Assembly: GCA_001897525.1 (NCBI GenBank)
Contig: MKTB01000017.1
Location: 186,001-250,000, forward strand
From: Bacteroidetes bacterium 43-16
GTDB lineage: Bacteria; Bacteroidota; Bacteroidia; Chitinophagales; Chitinophagaceae
Length of the DNA: 64,000 nucleotides
Reading direction: 5' to 3'
Part shown: positions 25,572 through 35,500 of the stretch, piece by piece
How positions within the stretch are numbered: the stretch's first letter is position 1
Layout of the letters: each line of letters begins with the position of its first letter
Notes under the pieces: generated by a model
What the model was told of the DNA's origin: nothing
Database searches by the model: none
What the model saw: the letters and a program-made list of their open reading frames with translations, nothing else
Program-made: the position numbers and the translations under genes

Positions 25572-26120
25572 ATGAACACTGCTCAAAAACAAGAAGCTAT
25601 CGAGCTTTTAAAAAGCAAGTTTTCTCAATACAGTAACTTCTACGTTACTAACACTGAGTCTTTGTCTGTAGCTCAAATCAATAGCATTCGTCGTGCCTGC
25701 TTCGAAAAAGAAGTTGAAATGACGGTTGCAAAGAATACCTTAATCAAAAAAGCTTTAGAAAGCCTGAATGATGAAAAATATGCAGGATTGTATGATTCAT
25801 TACACGGTGTAACTGCTTTAATGTTCTCTGAATCTCCAAAAGAACCAGCTGTTATTCTTTCTGCTTTCCGTAAAGATAATCCTGGTGACAAGCCAGTATT
25901 GAAAGCTGCTTTGATCGGTGAAGATCTGTTTGTAGGTGATAACACACTTACTCAATTGAAAAACATCAAGACTAAAAACGAACTTATCGGTGAAGTTATT
26001 GGCTTGTTGCAATCTCCGATCAGCCGCGTAGTTTCTGCTTTACAAAACAGGAACGAAGGTGGTGAGGAAGCTGCTCCTGTAGAAGAAGCTCCGGCTCCTG
26101 AAGCACCAGCAGCAGAATAA
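25572..26120 (+). CDS. rplJ: 50S ribosomal protein L10
   Basis: 182 residues. N-terminal rRNA-binding domain (KQEAIELLKSKFSQYSNFYV, VAKNTLIKKAL) and a C-terminal helix carrying the L7/L12 dimers, ending in an Ala/Pro/Glu-rich tail (EEAPAPEAPAAE). It anchors L7/L12 at the stalk. The spacer to rplL is unusually long and low in complexity. Confidence 0.96.
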   Translation: MNTAQKQEAIELLKSKFSQYSNFYVTNTESLSVAQINSIRRACFEKEVEMTVAKNTLIKKALESLNDEKYAGLYDSLHGVTALMFSESPKEPAVILSAFRKDNPGDKPVLKAALIGEDLFVGDNTLTQLKNIKTKNELIGEVIGLLQSPISRVVSALQNRNEGGEEAAPVEEAPAPEAPAAE

Positions 26121-26251
26121 TTTTGAGTTTTGAGTTTTGGATTTTGAATTAATTGTATCATTTTCCACATCCTCAAATTTTCAAATTCACAAATTAGAAT
26201 GCTTCCAACATTAATCATATTATTTTAAAAAACTATCAAAATCTTATAAAA
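26121..26251 (+). repeat. Low-complexity spacer between rplJ and rplL
   Basis: First TTTTGAGTTTTGAGTTTTGG and TTTTGAATTAATT, then CCACATCCTCAAATTTTCAA and ATTCACAAATTAG. The two halves are roughly complementary (TTTGAG against CTCAAA) and could fold back. Such stretches recur between genes in Bacteroidota genomes as far as I recall; its presence inside a ribosomal operon is the notable point. Confidence 0.6.
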
Positions 26252-26620
26252 ATGGCAGATATTAAAGCAATTGCTGAGTCATTAGTAAACTTAACAGTAA
26301 AAGACGTTCAAGAATTAGCAGATTTCTTAAAATCAGAATACGGTATCGAACCAGCTGCTGCTGCAGTTGTTGTTGCTGCTGGTGATGGTCCTGCTGCTGC
26401 TGCTGAAAAATCAACTTTCGATGTAATTTTGAAATCAGCGGGTGCTTCTAAATTAAACGTAGTTAAAGTGGTTAAAGACTTAACTGGTTTAGGTTTGAAA
26501 GAAGCTAAAGAATTAGTTGATGGCGCTCCTAAAGCGATCAAAGAAGGTGTAGATAAAGCTACAGCTGAAGATCTTAAAGCAAAATTAACTGAAGCTGGTG
26601 CTGAAGTTGAATTAGCTTAA
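26252..26620 (+). CDS. rplL: 50S ribosomal protein L7/L12
   Basis: 122 residues, standard. N-terminal dimerisation helices, an Ala-rich hinge ([20 protein letters not shown], about 34-53) and the globular factor-binding domain ([22 protein letters not shown]). It recruits translation GTPases. Last gene of the operon; a strong terminator follows and rpoB is not next. Confidence 0.97.
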   Translation: MADIKAIAESLVNLTVKDVQELADFLKSEYGIEPAAAAVVVAAGDGPAAAAEKSTFDVILKSAGASKLNVVKVVKDLTGLGLKEAKELVDGAPKAIKEGVDKATAEDLKAKLTEAGAEVELA

Positions 26621-26638
26621 TTCTATCTTTAGATATAT

Positions 26639-26673
26639 AAAAAACGAATGTCCTACGGGGCGTTCGTTTTTTT
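26639..26673 (+). terminator. Terminator of the rplKAJL operon
   Basis: AACGAA/TTCGTT outer stem with flanking A/T pairs plus five inner pairs (two wobbles) and loop TACG, then TTTTTTT at 26667-26673. Confidence 0.92.
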
Positions 26674-26875
26674 ATTGCCCTATATTAATGCTTCCATGAT
26701 CCGTTGAGCTGTATCGGCACGGGAGCAATATGGATCACTATTTTCTATACTGCTACTATTAACCGAAGCGATATTGTTCCCTGAAGGGATAATAAACTTC
26801 AGGCAGGAATAATAGTGCTGTTTTGAGCGGTATTTATGAGCAGGTATATCTCCGCATAAAATGAGTAACAATCAT
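26674..26875. other. Intergenic stretch, no supported gene
   Basis: About 200 bp between two terminators. A 63-codon minus frame (26680-26871) shows no signal, domain or family resemblance and no promoter, so it is not called. Short AT-rich inverted matches are present but nothing convincing. Confidence 0.6.
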
Positions 26876-26915
26876 AAAAAAGACGGTAACAAGCTGCGCC
26901 TGTTACCGTCTTTTT
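26876..26915 (-). terminator. Terminator of the 1771-residue adhesin gene
   Basis: GACGGTAACA (26882-26891) and TGTTACCGTC (26901-26910) with flanking A/T runs that extend the stem; T-run on the minus strand (and on the plus strand). Confidence 0.92.
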
Positions 26916-26953
26916 GTATAAAGAAGAATCGCTTTGTATTGATCTCTTACTGT

Positions 26954-29900
26954 TTATTTGATGATCTCAAATTTCCTGTTTACGATACCCTTATCGGTTT
27001 CTATTCTTATGATATAGGCCCCTGAGGCAAGGTTATCCAGTGATATTTGTTCCTGTGTAGATTGTTTGGATCTTGAAGGTACCTGCATCAATTGCTGGCC
27101 CAGCACATTGAATACAGACAGGCTCCTGATCGTTGCATCTTTACTTTCTAACAATACATTCAGGACATTGCTGCTCGGATTCGGGTAGACTTTCACCGCA
27201 ATAGCTGCCTTGTTAACTTTAACTACATTGGTATACAGATCAACTGAAATCTCGAGTTGTTCCAAGGAATCGGTACAGCCATCTGATGCTACGAGGGTAA
27301 CATTGTAGACCCCTGAAGCTAAAAAATCATGGGTAACCACGGTTACATTAGAAGTGCTGCTATCGCCAAAGTTCCACAGATAAGTGTAATTAGGATTTGC
27401 ATTGATTGGTCTAAACCTTACTCTTCCCGGGTGAACGTTGAACAGGGGTTCGAAGTCGAAGCCGTAGTTATTAGGGATCGGTTGTAAGGTCACGTTGATG
27501 GAGTCTTTACCCACACAGCTAAAGCCATTGGTCACGGTCACAGAATAGGTTCCTGCCTGGTTGACGCTTATGGTTTGTGTAGTCGCATTGTTGTTCCAGG
27601 CATAAGCTGCTCCGGCATTGGCCGCATCCAGTATTAATGGCTGTACGCGACAAATGATAGTATCATTACCCAGGTTGACAATAGGGTAAGGGTAGTGGGT
27701 GATATTAATGGTATCACTGGAAGAACAGTTGTAGGTGTTGGTTACGGTAACAGAATACTGTCCGGGATTCAACACGTTTAAGGTGCTTGCCGTGCTGTTG
27801 TTGTTCCATAAGAACGTAGCTCCTGCATTACCTGCGTTTAGGGTATAAGGTATATTGCCGCAATAAGCAGTATCGTTGCCCAGGAATACTACAGGATCTG
27901 GTTGCACAATGATATTGGCAGTAGCCGAGGTATCTTTACATCCGTTTGCCGCAGTAACGATTGCCCTGTATGGATCTGTTTGTGATACGCTTAAAGTAGC
28001 ATTGCTTTGTCCTGCAATGATATTCCCGTTTCTTAACCAGGAGTAAGTACCTCCACCTGTTGCGGTTAAGAGTTCTTCATCATTGTTACAAAGATTGATA
28101 TTACCTGTAGGGCTCAGGCCGGCTGTAGGTTTGGCTTTTATAGTAGCGGTTACCGTTGTTCTCGGGCTGGTACAGGCTGTATTACCGTTAAATTTAAATA
28201 TTGGTAAGTTGCTCACCGTACCTGAAGTACCGGAAGTAATGTTGCCACACAAGGTTGAGTTATCTGCATAAACACCTGCTACAGAAGTATAGGTAGTTGT
28301 CCTGGACTGTACTACATCGTTTGAAGACCAGAAAGTACCCAAGCTGCCGGGGTCATTGTCAAAGCAAATGTCTACCAGGATATTTGAAGTACCGTTCCAG
28401 TTAAAGGGAGTCGTAAAGGTGAAGTTATTGGCACCGGCTACTGAAGTGTAGTTTGTAGGGCCATATACATTGGTAAATGCAGGAGCCGTCAGTGCCGTAA
28501 GACTGGTCAGGGCAGTGTTCGTCATTTTGATGGAATAACCGGTGAATGGGAACGTACTGCTTTTGCTGGTGATGTTCAGAGACATAGCGGTGATGTTACC
28601 TGCTGAAAGGCCTGCTGCAGTAAGGTCACTGGCCAGGATCAGGTATTGCGAGTGATTGCTTTCCCAGGTTTGACTGAAAGGAGACGTTCCTGAGCCGCTT
28701 GTTGTCGTACCTGCAGTACCTATGGTCAGTTCTTTCGGAGTGATGTACTCTGAACTCACATAATAATTGGTGGTAGCGGTCAGGGCAGGCGTGGTAAATG
28801 TATTGCCGCTGGCAATCGCAGCGCCACCTGTTGCCGCTGCATACCAGTTTAAGGTGTAGCCGGGATTTGTGGTAGCGGTCAGGTCAAGTGCACCAGGACC
28901 GCATCTTTCAGCACTATTGGCGGTCAATACAACCGGGTTACTGATGAATACGGTATCCGAAACTGAATTGAAACATACATTGCCATCACTGTTTTTTATA
29001 GTGGCACGATAGTAATTGGTCGTAGTAAGCGTAGGGGTGGTGTACGTGGCACTGGTCGCCCCTGAAATATCTGTGAAGGCGATATTGTTCGGAGAGCTTT
29101 GCCATTGGTAGCCCAGGTTGGTTTGGGTAATGGCAGGGCTCAGGCTTAAGCTGGTAGTACCCGTCAGGCACATACTTCCAGTTGCTGCTATCGCTGTAGT
29201 GGCAGCCGGCAGGGTTTGGATCTTAACGGTATCCAGGTTGCCACATAATGAAGTTGTGTTTAATGCTGTTGCGGTATAATTGATCAAACCTGTAGTCGCA
29301 GACCTGTGGTATACGGTATTGGTATTACTACCTGCAGTATAAGGAACTGTAGCGGCTGCATTGGTATATAAGTTAGTTACCGGTGACCAGGTTACATTGT
29401 TAAAGCTGCTTGCTCCTGTGGTTACTGTAAGTGTGGTAATCGCATTGTTACAAACGGTTTTGTCATTGGTAATATCAAAAGCAGGTGCAGGGGTAATGGT
29501 TGCTATTACGGTTTTTCTCGGGCTGGAACAGGTCGCATTACCGCTGAATTTAAAGATCGGTAAATTGGTCGTTGTTCCGGAAGAACCGGCAGTAGTGCTG
29601 CCGCATAAAGTGGAGTTATCGGCATAATTACCCGCAACAGAAGTGTATGCAGTAGTTCTTGCCTGTACCACATCATTAGAAGACCAGAAGGTACCTGAGC
29701 TGGTAGGGTCATTGTCAAAGCAGATGTCTACTAAGATATTTGAGCTGCCATCCCAGTTAAAAGGTGCGGTAAAGGTGAAGTTATTGGCACCGGCTACAGA
29801 AGTATAGTTAGTAGGGCCGTACACATTGGTGAAGGTGGGAGCCGTGAGCGCCGTAAGGCTGGTCAGGGTACTATTGGCCATTTTGATAGAGTAACCTGTG

Positions 29901-32269
29901 AAGGGGAAGGTACTCACCTTGCTGGTAATGTTCAGGGACATAGCGGTTATATTGCCTGCAGAAAGGCCTGCGGCAGTGAGGTCACTCGCCAGGATCAGGT
30001 ATTGGGAGTGATTACTTTCCCAGTTCTGGCTGAACGGAGAGGTGCCCGAATTGCTGGATGTCGTTGTGGCTGTACCGATCGTAACATCTCCTGGAGCTAT
30101 TGCTTCAGAGGCTACATAGAAATTGGTGGTGGTCAATAAAGAAGGTGTGGTAAAAGAAGTACCTGTGCCGATGGCTGCGCCACCGGTAGCATTGGCATAC
30201 CAGTTTAAGATACCGCCTGTATTGCCGGTAGCCTGTAAGACCACCGTACCGGTACCGCAACGTGTACCATTGGTTGTGGTAAGCACATTGTTGATAAAGA
30301 GAATATTTACCGGGTTAGAATAAGTACTGTCGGGGCCGCTTAAACATTTGACCTTGCACCTGTACCACAGGGCTGCTGTCGGCGTAAGGGAAAGGGTGGG
30401 TGAAAATGCAGAAGCTATATTGGTATAGGTAACATTATCGGGGGAGCTTTGCCATTGATAGGAAACTCCTGTTCCTGTTGTAGCATTTTGTAAGGACAGG
30501 TTTACGGTTTGTCCCAGGCATAAGTTGTTGGCCGAGGTCAGGGTATTGCCCGGTGCCGGAGTGGTACAGGTGTACTGCACTCTTCCGTCAAACTCGTCTG
30601 CGCCCATATCCGGTGCCGTGCCGAAGCCGTAGCTGGAAATACCAGGCCTGGTCTGGCCGTCAATATCATTATTGATCCCTGTTGTAGCTACGGGAGCTCC
30701 GGAAGATTCCAGTAAGGTAATGGTATTGGTAGGAATATGAAGGTCGGTTGCTGAAGTAAATATAGGTGCTTCGTTTAAAGATAAGGCATCTTTGCCCGTT
30801 GCTGTTTGCCAGGCGGTAAGGGTAGCTACTACAGCTGAATTGTAATAACCTATTTTACCGTTACCATTGGCGTAATAGTCATTGTTATTTATCGCTCCGC
30901 CGGAAATATTAGCGGTTCCGGCTGTAATGATACAAAAAGCTGCGGTACTGGCCGTACCCTGGTTATTGACCAGGATATTGTTATACATCTGGGTGATGGT
31001 GGCAGAACTGCTGGTTAAATTGATACAAGCAGATGCAGGGTTAGCTGTACCTACATTGGTAGCATTGGCCAGGTTCAGGTAAATCGTGTTATGAATGATC
31101 TTTAAGCCTGTAGCTCCGGAGCTGACGTAGATACCATAGTTCTGGTAGGCCGTGCTTACAGAGGTAGAATAGTTTGTTGTCGTGATGTCGCGGATGAAAT
31201 TGTTGTAGATCTCTACTCCCGTTACAGCAGCAACAATACCTATCCCGTATGCGCCCCAGCCACCTGATGATGGATTGGCTACATTGTGAATATTGTTTCT
31301 TCTTATGATAGTGGAATTGGCAGCGGTATTCAGGTAGATACCGGAAATGTTGGTACCTATACCGGTTGTGGCATCACCGCCCTGGATATCATTGCCTTCT
31401 ATGATAGCGGCCCCCGTTGCGTTGGCAGACGTGTAGCTTAGGTTGATACCATACAGGCCCACATTGAGTCCGCTGGTGGCAGAGCCTATTGTATTGCCAA
31501 TGATCTGTGTACCGGTATTGTAATAGGTCGTGCTGTTACCTATAGCATTGATACCATAATAGGCCCTGGTGATCAGGTTATTCTGGATCAAGGTGTTCAG
31601 ACTGCTGTAAGCTCCTGTAGAGGTAGAGCTGGTGCTGGTACCATTAGAAAACTGGATACCATAACTTGATGTTGTCGTAGTGGCACTGTTCCTGGAACCG
31701 GTAATGATACAGTTCTTGATGGTATTGTTATTGGCCCCGTCGGCACCCGTTGTAGAGTTGGAAGATAAACGGATACAGGCGATACCGGCGGTGGAAGAGC
31801 TTACCGCTACTATACTTAAGTTTTTATCTCCTGCAGTACCGGGATCATCGCCATCTATAGTTACATTATCTGCTCCTGCAAGTTCGATGATACCCCTGTT
31901 CGCCGAAGGGCTGGCTGCGGAATTGATCGTTACGTTCCCCGAAGGTTTGATGAGCACAGAAGTGTAGCTGGAAGGGCTGGCGCTTCTTAATAGCGGTACA
32001 ACTGTGGCCGGTTCTGTAGTGTTGGCGGTTACGGTGATGGTGATAGCTCCCTGGTGCGTACCGGCATTGATGGCCGTAAAGGCTGCATTCACAGAGGTGT
32101 AACTGGTGTTTGAAGTACCTGCGGTAGCCGTAACGGTTACCTGTGCAAAACTGTCAGTTGATGAAAATGCCAATAGGGTACTTAGTCCTAATACATATTT
32201 CATTTTAAGCATACTTGAGGCTGCCCTCTTAAGTATGTTTTTTGGTGGGGGTAAAAATAGATGTTTCAT
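26954..32269 (-). CDS. Giant T9SS-secreted multidomain protein A (1771 aa)
   Basis: Residues about 1-43 are the export signal; Met23 (MKYVLGLSTLLAFSSTDSFAQ region) could be the true start. About 44-560: right-handed parallel beta-helix with Thr/Asn/Ser-rich coils (ADNVTIDGDDPG), closing with DIDGQTRPG and DMGADEFDG. Then Ig-like domains (SYQWQSSPDN; TRCGTGTVVLQATG); two of them are split by a nested insert (about 725-910 and 1180-1365) that resumes at CSSPRKT or CTSPRTT. Three CHU-type Ig-like domains (about 1375-1600; VFLGNDTAYC, VNLGNDTIIC), a PKD domain (YLWNFGDSSTSN, about 1625-1685) and a type A sorting domain (VKVYPNPSSNVLNV ... LASGAYIIRIETDKG). Expected on the cell surface via the type IX system, as adhesin or glycan binder; no catalytic motif seen. 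Paralogue of the next two genes. Confidence 0.9.
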   Translation of the reverse strand: MKHLFLPPPKNILKRAASSMLKMKYVLGLSTLLAFSSTDSFAQVTVTATAGTSNTSYTSVNAAFTAINAGTHQGAITITVTANTTEPATVVPLLRSASPSSYTSVLIKPSGNVTINSAASPSANRGIIELAGADNVTIDGDDPGTAGDKNLSIVAVSSSTAGIACIRLSSNSTTGADGANNNTIKNCIITGSRNSATTTTSSYGIQFSNGTSTSSTSTGAYSSLNTLIQNNLITRAYYGINAIGNSTTYYNTGTQIIGNTIGSATSGLNVGLYGINLSYTSANATGAAIIEGNDIQGGDATTGIGTNISGIYLNTAANSTIIRRNNIHNVANPSSGGWGAYGIGIVAAVTGVEIYNNFIRDITTTNYSTSVSTAYQNYGIYVSSGATGLKIIHNTIYLNLANATNVGTANPASACINLTSSSATITQMYNNILVNNQGTASTAAFCIITAGTANISGGAINNNDYYANGNGKIGYYNSAVVATLTAWQTATGKDALSLNEAPIFTSATDLHIPTNTITLLESSGAPVATTGINNDIDGQTRPGISSYGFGTAPDMGADEFDGRVQYTCTTPAPGNTLTSANNLCLGQTVNLSLQNATTGTGVSYQWQSSPDNVTYTNIASAFSPTLSLTPTAALWYRCKVKCLSGPDSTYSNPVNILFINNVLTTTNGTRCGTGTVVLQATGNTGGILNWYANATGGAAIGTGTSFTTPSLLTTTNFYVASEAIAPGDVTIGTATTTSSNSGTSPFSQNWESNHSQYLILASDLTAAGLSAGNITAMSLNITSKVSTFPFTGYSIKMANSTLTSLTALTAPTFTNVYGPTNYTSVAGANNFTFTAPFNWDGSSNILVDICFDNDPTSSGTFWSSNDVVQARTTAYTSVAGNYADNSTLCGSTTAGSSGTTTNLPIFKFSGNATCSSPRKTVIATITPAPAFDITNDKTVCNNAITTLTVTTGASSFNNVTWSPVTNLYTNAAATVPYTAGSNTNTVYHRSATTGLINYTATALNTTSLCGNLDTVKIQTLPAATTAIAATGSMCLTGTTSLSLSPAITQTNLGYQWQSSPNNIAFTDISGATSATYTTPTLTTTNYYRATIKNSDGNVCFNSVSDTVFISNPVVLTANSAERCGPGALDLTATTNPGYTLNWYAAATGGAAIASGNTFTTPALTATTNYYVSSEYITPKELTIGTAGTTTSGSGTSPFSQTWESNHSQYLILASDLTAAGLSAGNITAMSLNITSKSSTFPFTGYSIKMTNTALTSLTALTAPAFTNVYGPTNYTSVAGANNFTFTTPFNWNGTSNILVDICFDNDPGSLGTFWSSNDVVQSRTTTYTSVAGVYADNSTLCGNITSGTSGTVSNLPIFKFNGNTACTSPRTTVTATIKAKPTAGLSPTGNINLCNNDEELLTATGGGTYSWLRNGNIIAGQSNATLSVSQTDPYRAIVTAANGCKDTSATANIIVQPDPVVFLGNDTAYCGNIPYTLNAGNAGATFLWNNNSTASTLNVLNPGQYSVTVTNTYNCSSSDTINITHYPYPIVNLGNDTIICRVQPLILDAANAGAAYAWNNNATTQTISVNQAGTYSVTVTNGFSCVGKDSINVTLQPIPNNYGFDFEPLFNVHPGRVRFRPINANPNYTYLWNFGDSSTSNVTVVTHDFLASGVYNVTLVASDGCTDSLEQLEISVDLYTNVVKVNKAAIAVKVYPNPSSNVLNVLLESKDATIRSLSVFNVLGQQLMQVPSRSKQSTQEQISLDNLASGAYIIRIETDKGIVNRKFEIIK
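27223..29470 (-). repeat. Near-identical tract shared with protein B (copy in A)
   Basis: Lines up with 32821-35068 at a constant offset of 5598 bp, so there are no net indels over about 2.2 kb. Identity looks above 90 percent through most of the 3' part and falls towards 29.3 kb. It covers the PKD domain, the three CHU-type Ig domains, the second insert and its Ig host. Confidence 0.85.
28185..28740 (-). repeat. Nested insert module, protein A copy 2
   Basis: Codes for the segment from KELTIGTAGTTTSG through ASDLTAAGLSAGNITAMSLN and NWNGTSNILVDICFDNDP to just before CTSPRTT. It repeats the insert at 29545-30095 at a spacing of 1356 bp (452 codons) with high identity. Confidence 0.85.
29545..30095 (-). 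repeat. Nested insert module, protein A copy 1
   Basis: Codes for DVTIGTATTTSSNSG to FKFSGNAT, sitting inside an Ig-like domain between FYVASEA and CSSPRKTVIATI. Core pattern: SQYLILASDLTAAGLSAGNI, FTGYSIKM, VYGPTNYTSVAGANNFTF, WDGSSNILVDICFDND. Confidence 0.85.
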
Positions 32270-32491
32270 CCTTGTGATTTAACTTATAAACAAAAAAAGT
32301 GCAGTTTGTAGAACCCTCGTAGAACAAATTGCTACTCAAATATAAAAATTAAATGGCGTTATTTTATATGCCTGAAACATAGGCTGTAATGGCTGGAGAT
32401 GAAAGATTTAATTATTGTATATACACAGATTATGTATTTGTTATTTTTTAACAATTTAGATAATTTTTGGAATAAATTTAATTAAATCGAC
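32270..32491. other. Upstream region of gene A
   Basis: AT-rich. A TATATTTG box on the minus strand at 32337-32344 is the likely -7 element of gene A, about 70 nt before its ATG. The surrounding AGAACAAATTG and TCAAATATAAA is also found upstream of gene B at about 39666-39690, so the promoter regions are homologous. Confidence 0.55.
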
Positions 32492-32529
32492 AAAAAAAAA
32501 GGCAGCTTAAAATAATTAAGCTGCCTTTT
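32492..32529 (-). terminator. Terminator of gene B
   Basis: AAAAGGCAGCTTAA (32497-32510), loop AATAA, perfect complement 32516-32529; T9 run on the minus strand. Nearly the same sequence ends gene C (39841-39876). Confidence 0.92.
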
Positions 32530-32551
32530 GGTATTTTTGGAGATAAAATCA

Positions 32552-35500
32552 CTATTTGGTGAACTCGAACTTCTTGCTCACAGTGCCTTTGTCGGTTTCA
32601 ATTTTTATGAGGTAAGTTCCCGAAGCCAGGTTATTAAGATATATTTCCTGTTGTTTGGTGTTTTTGGCCGCCGGAACAATCGTTGTTATATTTTGCCCGA
32701 TGATATTAAAAATACTCAGTTTGTTGATATAAGTATTTTCACTTTCCAATACTACATTTAATATACCACTGGTTGGGTTAGGGTAGACCTTAACCGCAAT
32801 TGCTGTCTTGTTGACTTTGACTACATTGGTATACAGATCAACTGAAATCTCAAGTTGTTCCAAGGAATCGGTACAGCCATCTGATGCTACGAGGGTAACA
32901 TTGTAGACCCCTGAAGCTAAATAGTCATGGGTGCTCACGGCCACATTAGAAGTGCTGTTGTCCCCGAAGTTCCACTGATAGGTATAAGCAGGATTTAAGT
33001 TGATGGGTGTGAACCGTACTCTTCCCGGGTGAACATTGAACAAGGGTTCAAAATCAAATCCGTAGTTACTTGGAATCGGTTGAAAGTTTACGTTGATGGT
33101 GTCTTTACCCACACAGTTAAAGCCGTTGGTCACGGTCACAGAATAGGTGCCGGCCTGGTTGACACTTATGGTTTGTGTAGTCGCATTGTTGTTCCAGGCA
33201 TAAGCTGCCCCGGCATTGGCCGCATCCAGTACTAATGGCTGTACGCGACATATGGCGGTATCATTACCCAGGTTGACAATAGGGTAAGGGTAGTGGGTGA
33301 TATTAATGGTGTCGCTGGAAGAACAGTTGTAGGTGTTGGTTACGGTAACCGCGTACTGTCCCGTGTTCATTACGTTTAAAGTGCCTGCGGTACTGTTGTC
33401 GTTCCATAAGAAAGTAGCTCCTGCATTACCTGCGTTTAAAGTATAGGGCACATTACCACAATAAGCAGTATCGTTGCCCAGGAATACTACAGGATCTGGT
33501 TGCACAATGATATTAGCCGTTGCCGAGGTATCCTTACATCCGTTTGCCGCCGTAACAACTACCCGGTAAGGATCTGTTTGTGATACGCTTAAAGTAGCAT
33601 TGCTTTGTCCGGGAATGATATTCCCGTTTCTTAACCAGGAGTAAGTACCTCCACCTGTTGCGGTTAAGAGTTCCACGTCATTGTTACAAAGATTGATATT
33701 ACCTGTAGGGCTCAGACCGGCTGTAGGTTTGGCTTTTATAGTAGCGGTTACCGTTGTTCTCGGGCTTGTACACAATGTATTACCGTTAAATTTAAATATC
33801 GGTAAGTTGCTCACCGTACCTGAAGTACCGGAAGTAATGTTGCCACACAAGGTTGAGTTATCTGCATAGGCACCTGCAACTGAGGTATAGGTAGTTGTCC
33901 TGGACTGTACTGCATCGTTAGAAGACCAGAAAGTACCCAAGCTGCCAGGGTCATTGTCGTAGCAAATGTCTACCAGGATATTTGCAGTACCGTTCCAGTT
34001 AAACGGAGTCGTAAAGGTGAAGTTATTGGCACCTGCTACTGAAGTGTAGTTTGTGGGGCCATATACATTGGTAAATGCAGGAGCCGTCAGTGCCGTAAGA
34101 CTGGTCAGCGCAGTGTGCGTCATTTTGATAGAATAACCGGTGAATGGGAAGGTACTGTTTTTGTTGGTGATGTTCAGAGACATAGCGGTGATGTTACCGG
34201 CAGAAAGGCCTGCAGCGATAAGATCACTGGCCATGACCAGGTATTGAGAGTGATTGCTTTCCCAGGTTTGACTGAAAGGAGAAGTTCCTGCACCGTTGCT
34301 TATTGTACCTGCTGTACCTATGGTCAGCTCTTTGGGAATATTGTACTCTGAACTCACATAATAATTGGTGGTAGCGGTCAGGGCAGGCGTGGTAAATGTA
34401 TTGCCGCTGGCAATCGCAGTACCACCTGTTGCCGCTGCATACCAGTTTAAGGTGTAGCCGGGATTTGTGGTAGCGGTCAGGTCAAGTGCGCCAGGACCGC
34501 ATCTTTCGGCACTATTGGCGGTCAATACTACGGGGTTACTGATGAATACGGTATCCGAAACTGAATTGAAACATACATTGCCATCACTGTTTTTTATAGT
34601 GGCACGATAGTAAGTGGTGGTGTTAATGGTAGGTGTGGTGTATGTGGCACTGGTCGCTCCGGAAATATCAGAAAAGAAAGTATTGTTCGAAGAGCTTTGC
34701 CATTGGTAGCCCAGGTTGGTTTGGGTAATGGCAGGGCTCAGGCTTAAGCTGGTGGCACCGGTCTGGCATATACTGCCAGATGCTGCTATCGCTGTGGTAG
34801 CAGTGGGCAGGGTCTGGATTTTTACGGTGTCTGTCCCTCCGCATAAGGTGGTCGTATTATTAGCTGTAGCAGTTATTGTACTTAATCCTGTTGTATTTGA
34901 TTTGAAATACAAGGTGTTTGTATTGGCTCCAGATGTGTAAGGTATCGTAGCTGCGGCATCGGTGTATAAATTATTTACAGGACTCCAGGTTACCTGGTTA
35001 AAGTTAGTTGCAGGGCTTAAAACATTTAGTTGCGTAATTCCATTATTACATACTGTTTTGTCGTTCGTAACATCAAATACAGGTGCCATGTTTACAGTTG
35101 CCGTTACAGCTACACGAGGGCTGGAACACATACTGATCCCATTAAGAATAAACTGTGGTCTGTTAGAGGTTATATTAGTTGTTGAAGTGCTTCCACAGAT
35201 AGTTGCAGGGGTTTGGCTATCTTGCCTGTAGTAAGCACATGCTGTAAATCCTACATTATCTATTTTAGAATAATTGCTGGTGCCTCCTGTATTATTATTA
35301 CTCCAGCAGAATTTTATTATAATATTGGATGTTCCATTCCAGTTAAATGCAGCAGGGGTAAAGGTAAATGTATTGATACCAGTAGTAGGTGTATAACTTG
35401 CAGAAGAGTATACAGGGGTGAATGTTCCTGTGAAAATACCTCCGCTCATATCATTGTTTGAAGTACTACCGATACTTATTGTAAATCCGGCATAAGAAGC

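Noticed and set aside
14882-26251. tRNA, rRNA or small structured RNA genes near the translation genes
   Set aside because: The intergenic stretches around prs, rplY and rplKAJL were read for cloverleaf and T-loop patterns and none was found; this was by eye and could miss diverged RNAs.
26680-26871. 63-codon minus-strand ORF between rplL and gene A
   Set aside because: No signal, domain, promoter or family resemblance; it lies between two terminators.
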